The notes under the pieces: generated by a model
The model's database searches: none
Seen by the model: the letters and a program-made list of their open reading frames with translations, nothing else
Told to the model about the DNA's origin: nothing
In this document: one piece after another, positions 28,562 to 36,567 of the stretch
Layout of the letters: each line of letters starts with the position of its first letter
How positions within the stretch are numbered: the stretch's first letter is position 1
Translations under genes and position numbers: made by a program
Source: a virus
Virus record (IMG/VR): IMGVR_UViG_3300050821_005908
Span: 1-42,811 of that record
DNA length: 42,811 bases
Direction: 5' to 3' (one strand)

Positions 28562-28570
28562 TGCTATGAT
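28562..28570 (+). promoter_or_regulatory. Candidate extended -10 promoter for the late region
   Basis: TGCTATGAT (28562-28570) is an extended -10 element: TG-N-TATGAT, 5 of 6 matches to TATAAT. No good -35 exists. A perfect -35 TTGACA at 28723-28728 without a clear -10 is a second option. Either would start the transcript into the packaging genes. Confidence 0.4.
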
Positions 28571-28640
28571 CGCGCCAGAGTACGACCCCGTAGCATCCGA
28601 TGAGTAGTAGGGGGCCCTGTTTCGGCACCGGGACACGCCA

Positions 28641-28692
28641 GGCGGGGCCTCACTGTCACCCACCAGAATGGCCTGCCAAGGCCCCTCCCGCC
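28641..28692 (+). other. GC-rich inverted repeat in the 5' leader of the packaging operon
   Basis: GGCGGGGCCT (28641-28650) can pair with AGGCCC(C) and CGCC (28679-28692) with a small bulge, spanning a 28-nt loop. The surrounding 28571-28832 stretch has no credible gene: the frame at 28600-28926 is Pro/Ser/Cys-rich and overlaps the real downstream start. This 374-nt gap (28459-28832) otherwise holds the direct repeats and promoter candidates. Confidence 0.35.
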
Positions 28693-28832
28693 CGATATGG
28701 CACACGATCCCGCCGAATTAGCTTGACAGACCAGTCCTGCCGCATGCTACCGTCCTGGCCGTCACCTCCCATCGCGCCTATAAGTTCTAGTACGCTGTGG
28801 CTCACTCTCTTTTGTGGAGTTATCGTCCGGCG

Positions 28833-29171
28833 ATGTCCCGCAAACAGTTCACCGTCTGTTACCCTGATCGCAGCCGACACCACGTCAGCCGCACCGAGCG
28901 GGACCAGTTGTTATTGGCCGGCCTGATCAAGCTCAAGCGCGGCCTCGAATATGATTGGCGTGGCCAGGTCCAGACCTTGCATTCATTTGCTGACCTGGCT
29001 AAGCTGCAATCGCACTCGTCTGAGCAATTGCGGCGCTTTCTTGAGGGCAAGTTTACGATCGAACTAGCCGGCAAGCGCCACAGCGAACGCCTGGAGACGC
29101 CCGAGGCCATGGCGGTACGATTGGAACAGTCGGGCCAATTGGTCGGAGCTATGCCTGATTCACATGGCTAA
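28833..29171 (+). CDS. Hypothetical protein upstream of the terminase, 112 aa
   Basis: ATG 28833 begins MSRKQFTVCYPDRSRHHVSR. GTG 28797 would add 12 residues. The protein is helical and basic (DQLLLAGLIKLKRGLEYDWR, AMAVRLEQSGQLVGAMP). The stop overlaps the HNH gene start by 8 nt. It could be a regulatory or terminase-accessory protein, by position only. Confidence 0.5.
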   Translation: MSRKQFTVCYPDRSRHHVSRTERDQLLLAGLIKLKRGLEYDWRGQVQTLHSFADLAKLQSHSSEQLRRFLEGKFTIELAGKRHSERLETPEAMAVRLEQSGQLVGAMPDSHG

Positions 29172-29589
29172 ATCTCCTGAAGCTAAACGTCGTGCTACTT
29201 TACGTTTTCGAGAACGGCACCGCGACGATCCGGTATGGCGAGCTAAAAAACGCGCCATTAATCAAGCGTGGAAAGACGCTAATCCTGACGCCTACGTTCA
29301 ACCTTCTTACCGTTTTAGTTCACTTAAACGGAGAGCAAAAGTTCGCGGTCTAGAAGTTTCTCTTACTCTCAGCGAGTATTCTGCCCTCATTGATAACAAA
29401 TCCTGCCATTATTGTGGTCTAACCACCATTTCTTTCGGCTCAGGCATTGACCGCGTAGACAGCACCAAAGGCTACACTCTCACCAATTCTGTGCCCTGCT
29501 GCTACATCTGTAACGTGATGAAATCAAATCTGTCTATCGATGCTTTCTACGAGCAGGTAGAGCGTATAGCGGATCACCGAAAGCGCTGA
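29164..29589 (+). CDS. HNH/endonuclease VII-like nuclease, 141 aa
   Basis: Cys81 and Cys84 (SCHYCGL) with a second pair in CCYICN (about 112-117) bind zinc. Between them SGIDRVDSTKGYTLTNSVP is the beta-hairpin and catalytic segment of the treble-clef nuclease family, similar in style to endonuclease VII-type phage enzymes. A basic N-terminus (PEAKRRATLRFRERHRDDPV) binds DNA. It starts inside the upstream gene end and abuts the small terminase gene. AT-richer than the surrounding genes, consistent with recent arrival. Confidence 0.75.
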   Translation: MAKSPEAKRRATLRFRERHRDDPVWRAKKRAINQAWKDANPDAYVQPSYRFSSLKRRAKVRGLEVSLTLSEYSALIDNKSCHYCGLTTISFGSGIDRVDSTKGYTLTNSVPCCYICNVMKSNLSIDAFYEQVERIADHRKR

Positions 29590-29590
29590 C

Positions 29591-29971
29591 ATGGACCATG
29601 TCTCTAAGGCTCAGAACAGCGACCCATCAGGACCACGCAAGTTTGGTAAGCCATTTGTCAAAGGACAATCCGGAAATCCGGGTGGCAGACCAAAGAAATT
29701 GCACTTCACTAAAATGTGTGAGCAATTGATGCGGTCGAAGGAAGGCAAAGAACTCGTCAAGGAAGTGATGAAGGATATTTTGAATAAACGCGGTATGGCT
29801 GCCGTACTTTTGTTGCGCGAAATTGGTGAGCGCACTGACGGCAAAGTTATTCAGTCGATGGAAATGAGCGGAGAGTTGCAATTGACTTTGGCTGATGCTG
29901 TAGCTAAAGCTCGTACTCGTGTTGATGGACTAAAACTATTACCTGGCGGAATTGATGCTAAGCGAGGCTGA
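29591..29971 (+). CDS. Small terminase subunit-like (DUF5681), 126 aa
   Basis: The N-terminal KFGKPFVKGQSGNPGGRPKK (residues 18-37) is the signature of the DUF5681 family, found directly before large terminase genes and treated as the small terminase. A helical core follows (CEQLMRSKEGKELVKEVMKD, RGMAAVLLLREIGERTDGKV). It would recognise the packaging site and load the large terminase. It overlaps the large terminase gene by 17 nt. P22 gene 3 is the positional counterpart. Confidence 0.75.
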   Translation: MDHVSKAQNSDPSGPRKFGKPFVKGQSGNPGGRPKKLHFTKMCEQLMRSKEGKELVKEVMKDILNKRGMAAVLLLREIGERTDGKVIQSMEMSGELQLTLADAVAKARTRVDGLKLLPGGIDAKRG

Positions 29972-31454
29972 ATTGGAATTAGTCAATGACCTTGGCAGAT
30001 ATTCTAATGATCCGCTCAAGGCGGTGATGTATGGCTTTCCGTGGAATGAAGGCGACTTACAGGATAGTCCCGGTCCTCGCAAGTGGCAAGCCGATGTCCT
30101 TAATTACATTGGCGAGCATCTGCAAAATCCAGTAACGCACTATCAACCATGTAGAATTGCAATTGCATCCGGTCACGATATTGGTAAGTCGTCGCTTCTA
30201 TCTATGATTGCATGGTGGGCGCTAAGTACATTTGAAGATACGCGAATAAATATTACCGCAAATACGGACAATCAGCTTAAGACCAAAACGTCTCCTGAGC
30301 TAGCAAAATGGATTCGGACAGCGATCAATAGCAATTGGTTTGATAAGACCGTAACTAGTGTCAAGGTTATTGATCCAAAGCATTCCGAAACGTGGAGAAT
30401 GGATTTACTTGCATGGTCTGAGGACAATCCAGCTGCCAGTGCCGGTCTGCACAACAAAGGCAAGCGGCTGGTATTCATCATCGACGAAGCCAGCGAGGTG
30501 CCCCAGGTAATCTTTGACACTGCCGAGGGCGTCATGCTGGACGAATCGACCGAGATTGTCTGGATCGTAACCGGCAATCCGACTCGCAACAAAGGTCCCT
30601 TCTATGATATCGTGTTTGGCAGCCGCCGCCACCGCTGGAAGACTTGGACAATTGACAGCCGGACTGTCGAGGGCACTAACAAGCAACAGTTGGCCGAATG
30701 GGAGACTGACTATGGTGAGGATAGCGACTTCTTTCGAGTGCGTGCTCGCGGCCTACCCCCTGTCGCCGAGTCCGCTCAGTTTATTGACCAAACTTTAATT
30801 GACGAGGCTCAGCGACGCAAACCGATTGTGCTACCAGACGAGCCATTGGTCGCTGGTGTAGACTTCGCCTGGGGTGGTGCTGATGATAACGTCATTCGTT
30901 TTCGTTGCGGACTGGACGCCAGCTCCATCCGACCAGTCAAGATCAAGGGCGAGTTTACCCGCGATCCCGCTGTGCTCACCGGTAAGCTCGCGGACATACT
31001 TGGCGCAACTTACATTGTCGCCGGGGTACCACGCAAACTGGCAATGCTCTTTCTGGACTCTGCTGGAATCGCCGCACCAGTCGAGTCCCGGCTGCGACAA
31101 CTAGGCCACAAGAACATCGTCACGGTCAATTTCGGCGCCCACAGCCCAAGCGAGCGCTGCGCCTATTTTCGCGACTACATTTGGCAGCGTATGAAGGAAT
31201 GGTTGCGCGATGGTGCGATCGACACCGACCCTGGACTTGCTGCTGATCTGTCTAAACCGGTATTGGTCAGCGACAAATTGAACCGAGTCAAATTGGAATC
31301 GAAGGACCTGATGAAGAAGCGCCTAGCCAAACTCGGGCTGGAACGCTGCTCACCCGATGATGCCGATGCCCTGGCCCTGACATTCGCCATGTCCATTGCG
31401 CCGCAGGCAGTTGCCTCCACCAGACCACCGAAGCCTGCGAGTGTATGGGGCTAA
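29955..31454 (+). CDS. Large terminase subunit (ATPase-nuclease), 499 aa
   Basis: ATG 29955 is preferred over TTG 29952. Walker A ASGHDIGKSS at about 71-80, Walker B RLVFIIDEAS at about 171-180, and coupling motif IVWIVTGNPT at about 201-210. The C-terminal RNase H-like nuclease shows GVDFAWGG (Asp303), LFLDSAG (Asp368) and CSPDDADALALTF (Asp471), the usual Asp triad. This is the packaging motor of a headful-type P22-like phage. Base composition changes near 30,420: the ATPase N-terminal part is AT-richer, the rest GC-rich. Confidence 0.92.
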   Translation: MLSEAELELVNDLGRYSNDPLKAVMYGFPWNEGDLQDSPGPRKWQADVLNYIGEHLQNPVTHYQPCRIAIASGHDIGKSSLLSMIAWWALSTFEDTRINITANTDNQLKTKTSPELAKWIRTAINSNWFDKTVTSVKVIDPKHSETWRMDLLAWSEDNPAASAGLHNKGKRLVFIIDEASEVPQVIFDTAEGVMLDESTEIVWIVTGNPTRNKGPFYDIVFGSRRHRWKTWTIDSRTVEGTNKQQLAEWETDYGEDSDFFRVRARGLPPVAESAQFIDQTLIDEAQRRKPIVLPDEPLVAGVDFAWGGADDNVIRFRCGLDASSIRPVKIKGEFTRDPAVLTGKLADILGATYIVAGVPRKLAMLFLDSAGIAAPVESRLRQLGHKNIVTVNFGAHSPSERCAYFRDYIWQRMKEWLRDGAIDTDPGLAADLSKPVLVSDKLNRVKLESKDLMKKRLAKLGLERCSPDDADALALTFAMSIAPQAVASTRPPKPASVWG

Positions 31455-31699
31455 TCGTGGCGATCACCAGTCATACCGAACGTATTGCCCTGATGGTCAA
31501 ACGAGCAATGGCCAAAGCCCATATCAACCAGGCCGAACTAGGCCGGCGCATGCACACCAGCCACGGCACTGTTTGTCGCTGGGTCAATGGCGAGGGCAAT
31601 ATGAAGGTGGAGACGCTATTCCGCATCCTCGATGCATGCGACCTCGAAGTGGTCGAGTTGCAGGTGCGGCGCAAACTAGCCCCGATCGAGGCCACGTGA
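31445..31699 (+). CDS. Xre-type HTH regulator, 84 aa
   Basis: ATG 31445 overlaps the terminase end by 10 nt (GTG 31457 possible). The HTH is ALMVKRAMAKAHINQAELGR then MHTSHGTVCRWVNGEGNMK, with helices 2 and 3 as in Xre/Cro proteins (Q-x-E-L-A...S-x-x-T-V-x-R-W). C-terminal helix VETLFRILDACDLEVVELQV may dimerise. Probable transcriptional repressor of this phage; the operator palindromes near 26,000 are candidate sites. Confidence 0.75.
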   Translation: MGLIVAITSHTERIALMVKRAMAKAHINQAELGRRMHTSHGTVCRWVNGEGNMKVETLFRILDACDLEVVELQVRRKLAPIEAT

Positions 31700-31884
31700 G
31701 AACGGTCAACAAGCGCGAAGTCACCAAGCTGGAACTGGAGCAGTTCGTCGCTCAGCACCAGCCCGCTCTGACGTTCGACGGCATGCGCTACACGCACCCG
31801 GTCAGGATGAATGGCCTGACTTGGTTGCGGACCGTGGCCTATATCGATAGTGATGGCAAGTGCTACCTGATCGAGGACGCCTAG
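31696..31884 (+). CDS. Hypothetical protein, 62 aa
   Basis: GTG 31696 overlaps the HTH stop (GTGA). Product with TVNKREVTKLELEQFVAQHQ and VAYIDSDGKCYLIEDA, one Cys, mostly polar. No family is recognised. The long alternative frame from 31396 overlaps the terminase end and is rejected. Confidence 0.5.
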   Translation: MRTVNKREVTKLELEQFVAQHQPALTFDGMRYTHPVRMNGLTWLRTVAYIDSDGKCYLIEDA

Positions 31885-31887
31885 CCA

Positions 31888-32103
31888 ATGAACTGGGCCA
31901 GTCAACACGAGCTACCATCCGGCATGAAGGCCAACCATCGCACCGTCCAATACGAGCACCCATCCAAGCGTGATGACCATTGCAGCGATTGCGAAAACTA
32001 TATCAAGCCATTTGGCCGCGACCCGCGTTGCCGCACCGTGGCCAGCCCGATATCGCCAGCAGATTGGTGTATTCGATTCGACCCAATTGAAAAAGGAGAC
32101 TGA
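31888..32103 (+). CDS. Small HiPIP-like four-cysteine protein, 71 aa
   Basis: Four Cys in HCSDCENYIK, PRCRTVA and DWCIRF: C-x2-C, then C, then [GA]-D/W-C-x2-F. This is the ligand pattern of high-potential iron-sulfur proteins (C-x2-C-x8-16-C-x10-13-GWC-x2-F) apart from Asp for Gly. Similar small proteins are common next to phage terminase or portal genes. It probably holds a [4Fe-4S] cluster or a metal; the phage role is unknown. Confidence 0.6.
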   Translation: MNWASQHELPSGMKANHRTVQYEHPSKRDDHCSDCENYIKPFGRDPRCRTVASPISPADWCIRFDPIEKGD

Positions 32104-32106
32104 CTG

Positions 32107-32394
32107 ATGATTCGTTCAGCCGAGTTTGCGCGGTCCAAAGGTATCAGCCCGAGCGGTGGCGTTGGCAAGCCCGAGCTGCACCATATGCGCGTGACGCCCA
32201 CCGAGACAGGCGTTCAGGTGACGCACCACGCCAGCCCTCGCGCCGAAGCTCACGAGACGCACAGCTTCACCGAGCATGAGCCATTTATGGAACACATGGA
32301 ATCTCATGTTGGAGAACATCTCGGTTTGGCTGCATCTAGTGGCGAGCCGGAAGCTCACAGTTCAAAAGCTACTGGCGGCCTTGAAGCAGAATGA
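32107..32394 (+). CDS. Hypothetical protein, His/Glu-rich, 95 aa
   Basis: AAGGAGACTGACTG precedes ATG 32107. A regular beta-rich N-terminus (GKPELHHMRVTPTETGVQVT) with many His/Glu residues (HETHSFTEHEPFMEHMESHV). It overlaps the next nuclease gene by 4 nt. Unknown, possibly a structural accessory. Confidence 0.5.
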   Translation: MIRSAEFARSKGISPSGGVGKPELHHMRVTPTETGVQVTHHASPRAEAHETHSFTEHEPFMEHMESHVGEHLGLAASSGEPEAHSSKATGGLEAE

Positions 32395-32873
32395 TTTCCG
32401 TCTGTCCAATCTGCGGCAAGCAGCGAACATCCAAACCTTCTAGGGCCGGACGAAAATGCCGCGATTGCCGAATTGCTATCTTTGCACGTAATGCTGCCGC
32501 CAGATGGTATAAGCATGGTGGTGTCGGCACGAAGGAATATAGTAGTTGGGCAGCAATGAAGAAACGCTGCCTCAACAAAAACGATACCGCATATTCTGAC
32601 TATGGCGGTCGCGGAATTGTGATCTGCGCCAAGTGGATCGACTCATTTGAAGTATTTTTGAAGGACATGGGTCCATGCCCAACTGGAATGACCTTAGATC
32701 GTTGGCCCGATAATAATGGTAATTATGAACCACTGAATTGTCGTTGGGCCACACGTTCACAACAAGCGTTGAATCGACGACCATGCGGAGAACAATTTCG
32801 TCAGATGTGTCGAGAACGCATGGCGAAACAGCCTCGATTGCATGGGAGGACTGTCTGTGCCCAAGTTTCTTGA
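32391..32873 (+). CDS. HNH-like homing endonuclease, 160 aa
   Basis: Two CxxC pairs at the start (VCPICGK, KCRDCR) form a zinc ribbon. The downstream signature YSDYGGRGIVICAKWIDSFE, then DMGPCPTGMTLDRWPDNNGN and NCRWATRSQQALNRR, is shared by many phage and mobile-element nucleases with a His-Me-like fold. It is embedded between two short morphogenesis-region genes and overlaps both. AT-richer than neighbours, consistent with insertion. Confidence 0.7.
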   Translation: MISVCPICGKQRTSKPSRAGRKCRDCRIAIFARNAAARWYKHGGVGTKEYSSWAAMKKRCLNKNDTAYSDYGGRGIVICAKWIDSFEVFLKDMGPCPTGMTLDRWPDNNGNYEPLNCRWATRSQQALNRRPCGEQFRQMCRERMAKQPRLHGRTVCAQVS

Positions 32874-33051
32874 GGACAAATTGAAGCGCCAGTACCCGAA
32901 CAATCCGCACGCCGTCTACGGGACGCTCAATGCTATTGGCGCGATGCATGGCAATAAAGAGACAGCGAAGGGTCGCGCTATGGATCGCAAGCATGCGGCC
33001 AAGGTCAAGCGCCAAGGTCGTATCCGCGGCGTCACCGATCTATTACGCTAA
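32857..33051 (+). CDS. Small conserved phage protein, 64 aa
   Basis: GTG 32857 is supported by GGAGGA at 32845-32850, 6 nt upstream. The product begins VPKFLEDKLKRQYPNNPHAV and contains GAMHGNKETAKG, a pattern seen in small proteins near portal genes in many phages. Role unknown. Confidence 0.6.
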   Translation: MPKFLEDKLKRQYPNNPHAVYGTLNAIGAMHGNKETAKGRAMDRKHAAKVKRQGRIRGVTDLLR

Positions 33052-33233
33052 TGGAACCCAACGCCATACCGCCCGCCGAACTAAAGGCCGCCATCATCGA
33101 ACAGACCAAGCGCTTGTGCCGCGATGCTTACCAAGACGGCCTGCGCAAAGGGTATCAGCGCGGGTTCGAGGCCGGCTGCGCTGCTGCCCTCGGCGCGGTG
33201 CCACGCGACCCTGCCTACCAGCTGACCGAGTAA
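33051..33233 (+). CDS. Hypothetical protein, 60 aa
   Basis: ATG 33051 overlaps the preceding stop by one base. Helical, with ELKAAIIEQTKRLCRDAYQD and GYQRGFEAGCAAALG. Probably a small accessory of the head module; no motif. Confidence 0.5.
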   Translation: MEPNAIPPAELKAAIIEQTKRLCRDAYQDGLRKGYQRGFEAGCAAALGAVPRDPAYQLTE

Positions 33234-33244
33234 CCTGACCCAAC

Positions 33245-35446
33245 GTGCCCGACTACGACGATTACAGCAGCTTGACCGGTGACGAACGCATCTTGGCCGA
33301 ATGCCGGGACCGCTACGACTATGCCCGCACCCAACTGGAGGACATTCGCAGCGAGGGCGACATGGATATGTTGTATGTGTCCGGTAATCCCTGGCCCGAG
33401 GCCGAAAAGCTAGCGCGAAAGGGTACTCGTCCTTGCATGGTCATGGACGAATACAGCCAATATGCCAATCAGGTTATCAATGACGTTCGCCAGAACAAGC
33501 GTGCCATTCAAGTTGAGCCCGAGGGCTTTGGTGCCAATGACCAATCGGCTGAACTGGTGGGCGACCTGTTCAGGAATATCGAGTACGAATCCAATGCCCA
33601 GTCGGCCTACATTTGCGGCTTTGAGAACATGCTCAACCGCAGCGAGGGCGGGTGGATTGTTCGGCGCGAGTATGTTAGCGAAAGTTCATTCGATCAGAAG
33701 CTAACGATCGATCGCATACCGAACGTCAATTCGAGCTACCCTGATCCCGATTGCAAGAAGGCCGACTACAGCGACGCTCGCTACTGGTTCCTGCTCGACA
33801 AGTGCCCCCGCAAAGAGTACAAACGCAAATATCCCAAGGCCACCATTGTCGACTTTACCAGCGAACATTACACGCTCGCCCCCAACTGGATTAAGCAGGA
33901 CGAGGTTATTGTTGCCGAATACTGGACTGTTGACGAAGACACCAAGACGCTCTATCTGGTGCGGATCGATAATGGCCAGCCGGCAGTCATGGCCGAAGAC
34001 GAGCTGCCCGACAATTTCGATATCGAGCGCGAGTCCAAACCGGGTGGCCGCATCCTGAATGAGCGCGAGGCGATTACGCGCAAGGTCACTCAGTACATTA
34101 CCAATGGCATCGAGATACTGGAGACGAATCCGCAACCGGGCAAGTATATCCCGATCGTCTGGTTGACCGGGAAAGAGCTGTATGTCAATAACGGTGGCGC
34201 CGTCAAGCGTATCCTGATGAGCTTGGTCCGCCCGATGCGCGACCCGCTGATGATGGTCAACTATTGCGCGACGACCAAGGCGGAAGTAATCGGGATGACG
34301 CCCAAGACGCCCTGGCTCGGGTACACTGGGCAATTCCACAAACCTGAAACGTGGCAAGCGTCCAACTTGGTCCCGACCGCCTACCTGGAGGCCAACGCCA
34401 AGACTGACGCGACTGGCGATGCGATCCTGCCTATTCCCACTCGCATGAGCTATTCGCCCGAAGTCCAGTCGCTCGAAATGGCCCAGGAGTCGGCTCGGCG
34501 CTCAGTGCAGGCTGCTGGCGGCATGTCTGCGCTACCGACCAATGCCCAACGGTTGAGCGAGAAGTCGGGCAAGGCGCTCGAACAAATCGACGCCAACGAA
34601 GACCGCGGCACCTTCCACTTTATCGACAATTTCAAACAGGCCATCGCGCACACGGGCGTAATCATGGAGGACTTGCGCCGCTATGTCTATGACGCTCCAC
34701 GGGAAGTCGGTGTGCGCAACAAAAAGGGCGAGCATCGCATCGTCAAGATCAATCAGAAGTATACGGACGACAAGGGCAACGAGGTCACTCACGACCTGAA
34801 AGCCGGCCAGAACAAGATTACCATCGGGTCGGGGCCGTCGTACGAAAGCGAGCGCGAGGCCGCCAGTGAGTTCGTCGATACCATCGTGCCCGAGCTAGAG
34901 CAAATTGTGGCCGACCCGGTGGTTAAGATGAAACTGGCCGCGCTACTAGTCAAGCTAAAGAACATTGGTCCGATTGGTGACGAGATTGTCGAGCTACTGG
35001 ACCCGAAAGCCGGCCCCGATCAGACCCAAGCGCAATTGGCCCAGGCCACGCAGCAATCGCAACAGTATCAGCAGATGGTGGCCGATCTGCAAACGACGGT
35101 GCAGCGGCTAGAGCTTGAGAAAAAGGCCCACGTTATCGATAACGAGTACAAATCAGCCGAGGCCGACAAGGATCGCAAACTCAAGCTGGACATTGCCGAG
35201 ATTACGACCAAGTCGCAGGATCAGGCTGCCCGCGATCGCCTGACCGCCGACCTGATGAGTGAGTTGCACGTTGCAGCGCACGAAGCCGCCACGACCGCGG
35301 TGCAGCATGCCCACGAGAAACACCTGGCCGCCCAGTCGGCAGCGCAATCAGCCCAGTCGCAACAGTCCGACCAGGCGCACCAGACCGCGATGGCCGCACA
35401 GTCTTCGCCACAGCCAGGCAGTAATGGCACCGGCGCAGGGAGCTGA
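33245..35446 (+). CDS. P22-type portal protein, 733 aa
   Basis: GTG 33245. The N-terminal RSEGDMDMLYVSGNPWPEAE and the downstream DEYSQYANQVINDVRQNKRA and GGWIVRREYVSESSFDQKLT segments match P22 gp1-family portals (P22 gp1 is about 725 aa). A central stem region precedes a Gln-rich C-terminal coiled barrel (residues about 590-700, AQLAQATQQSQQYQQMVADL), as in P22. The dodecamer forms the DNA entry channel and headful sensor. Overlap-free spacing to the scaffold gene (2 nt). Confidence 0.88.
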   Translation: MPDYDDYSSLTGDERILAECRDRYDYARTQLEDIRSEGDMDMLYVSGNPWPEAEKLARKGTRPCMVMDEYSQYANQVINDVRQNKRAIQVEPEGFGANDQSAELVGDLFRNIEYESNAQSAYICGFENMLNRSEGGWIVRREYVSESSFDQKLTIDRIPNVNSSYPDPDCKKADYSDARYWFLLDKCPRKEYKRKYPKATIVDFTSEHYTLAPNWIKQDEVIVAEYWTVDEDTKTLYLVRIDNGQPAVMAEDELPDNFDIERESKPGGRILNEREAITRKVTQYITNGIEILETNPQPGKYIPIVWLTGKELYVNNGGAVKRILMSLVRPMRDPLMMVNYCATTKAEVIGMTPKTPWLGYTGQFHKPETWQASNLVPTAYLEANAKTDATGDAILPIPTRMSYSPEVQSLEMAQESARRSVQAAGGMSALPTNAQRLSEKSGKALEQIDANEDRGTFHFIDNFKQAIAHTGVIMEDLRRYVYDAPREVGVRNKKGEHRIVKINQKYTDDKGNEVTHDLKAGQNKITIGSGPSYESEREAASEFVDTIVPELEQIVADPVVKMKLAALLVKLKNIGPIGDEIVELLDPKAGPDQTQAQLAQATQQSQQYQQMVADLQTTVQRLELEKKAHVIDNEYKSAEADKDRKLKLDIAEITTKSQDQAARDRLTADLMSELHVAAHEAATTAVQHAHEKHLAAQSAAQSAQSQQSDQAHQTAMAAQSSPQPGSNGTGAGS

Positions 35447-35448
35447 GT

Positions 35449-36531
35449 ATGCCAACCGAAACGAAACCAGCCGCAGCACCAGCAGTCGCAGCACCAGCAC
35501 CGACCGGCGATAAACCGCTCTTGACTCAGCCAGTCGCCCTCGACCAGTTGAGCGATGCCCAGCATGCCAAATGGCTCAAGACGGGCGAGCTGCCGGTTGC
35601 CGGCGCCAAGCAGGTCAAGTCATTGGTCAGGGCTGATGCTGATGGCAATCCGCCAGCTGAACCAGTCGATGGTGAGGTCCAGTTGGGCGACGAACCAGTC
35701 GAGCCCAAGCCAGCCGCCACGCCAGCCAAAAAGGTCGGTGTCGGCAGTGCCACCTATGCCCAATTGAAAGCCCGGGTGCGAGAGGCCGAGGCTGAGTTAG
35801 CGCGATTGCGATCAGGCCCACGCAACGACGAACCGACCGAGCCAGTAGCGGACGAACCGACAGCGCCAGCGCCCAAAGCAGCAGCGGCGCCGCGGCCCAA
35901 GTCAACCGATCTGGACGCTCAGGGCAAGGCCAAGTACGAAACGTGGGAACAGTACGAAGACGCTCTATTGGAATGGCGCGAGGCGCAAGTTCTAGCCAAG
36001 GTTGACCAGCGGGTCAGCGAGCGAGAACAGCAGCGCCAGATTGCCCAGGCCAATGCCGTCATTGAACGCGACTGGAACGCCAAAGTAGACGAGGCCCAGG
36101 CCAAGTATGATGACTTCGCCACCGTCGCGTTGGACAAGAAGACTGGCCCGTACGAACTAATCAGACCCGGCAGCGCCGTCGATCAGTGGATACTCAAGCG
36201 CCCATTGGGTGCCGAGATCCTCTACTACTTCGGCAAGAACCGGGCAGAGCTATTGCGCATCGGCCAAATGCACCCGGTCGACGCCAGTGCCGAACTTGTG
36301 GCGCTTGAAGCCAAGCTGAATGGCAGCACGCCAGCCCCCGCCATGCCACCCGAATCACAGGTAACTCGCGCCCCCAAGCCAGCCGCAAAAGTCGGTGGCC
36401 GGGGCACTTCCGCCATCGACGATTCCACTCGCGCTCTAATGGACGACCCGACCCGCAACCCTGACGCCATGCGACGTTTCATGGAAGCAGAGAACCGGCG
36501 GGAGATCCGCGAACGCCTGGGCACCCGCTGA
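35449..36531 (+). CDS. Scaffold-like protein, 360 aa
   Basis: ATG 35449, 2 nt after the portal gene. Ala/Pro/Lys-rich, low-complexity N-terminal third (PAAAPAVAAPAPTGDKPLLT), then a long helical middle (VLAKVDQRVSEREQQRQIAQ) and basic C-terminal helix (MRRFMEAENRREIRERLGTR). Position between portal and coat and the highly helical, basic C-terminus match P22 scaffolding gp8, whose C-terminal helix-turn-helix binds coat protein. No direct similarity is visible. Confidence 0.65.
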   Translation: MPTETKPAAAPAVAAPAPTGDKPLLTQPVALDQLSDAQHAKWLKTGELPVAGAKQVKSLVRADADGNPPAEPVDGEVQLGDEPVEPKPAATPAKKVGVGSATYAQLKARVREAEAELARLRSGPRNDEPTEPVADEPTAPAPKAAAAPRPKSTDLDAQGKAKYETWEQYEDALLEWREAQVLAKVDQRVSEREQQRQIAQANAVIERDWNAKVDEAQAKYDDFATVALDKKTGPYELIRPGSAVDQWILKRPLGAEILYYFGKNRAELLRIGQMHPVDASAELVALEAKLNGSTPAPAMPPESQVTRAPKPAAKVGGRGTSAIDDSTRALMDDPTRNPDAMRRFMEAENRREIRERLGTR

Positions 36532-36542
36532 TAGGCAATCCG

Positions 36543-36556
36543 AGCGCTACGGCGCT
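36543..36556 (+). promoter_or_regulatory. UNCG-type hairpin before the coat gene
   Basis: AGCGC (36543-36547), loop TACG, GCGCT (36552-36556). C-UACG-G is an extra-stable UNCG tetraloop in RNA. It lies between the scaffold stop and the coat ribosome binding site (AAAGG at 36559-36563), so it may protect or process the coat mRNA. Confidence 0.45.
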
Positions 36557-36567
36557 AGAAAGGTAAC

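Noticed and set aside
28600-28926. 108-aa plus-strand frame in the packaging leader
   Set aside because: Pro/Ser/Cys-rich without structure, overlaps the start of the supported gene at 28833, and no ribosome binding site.
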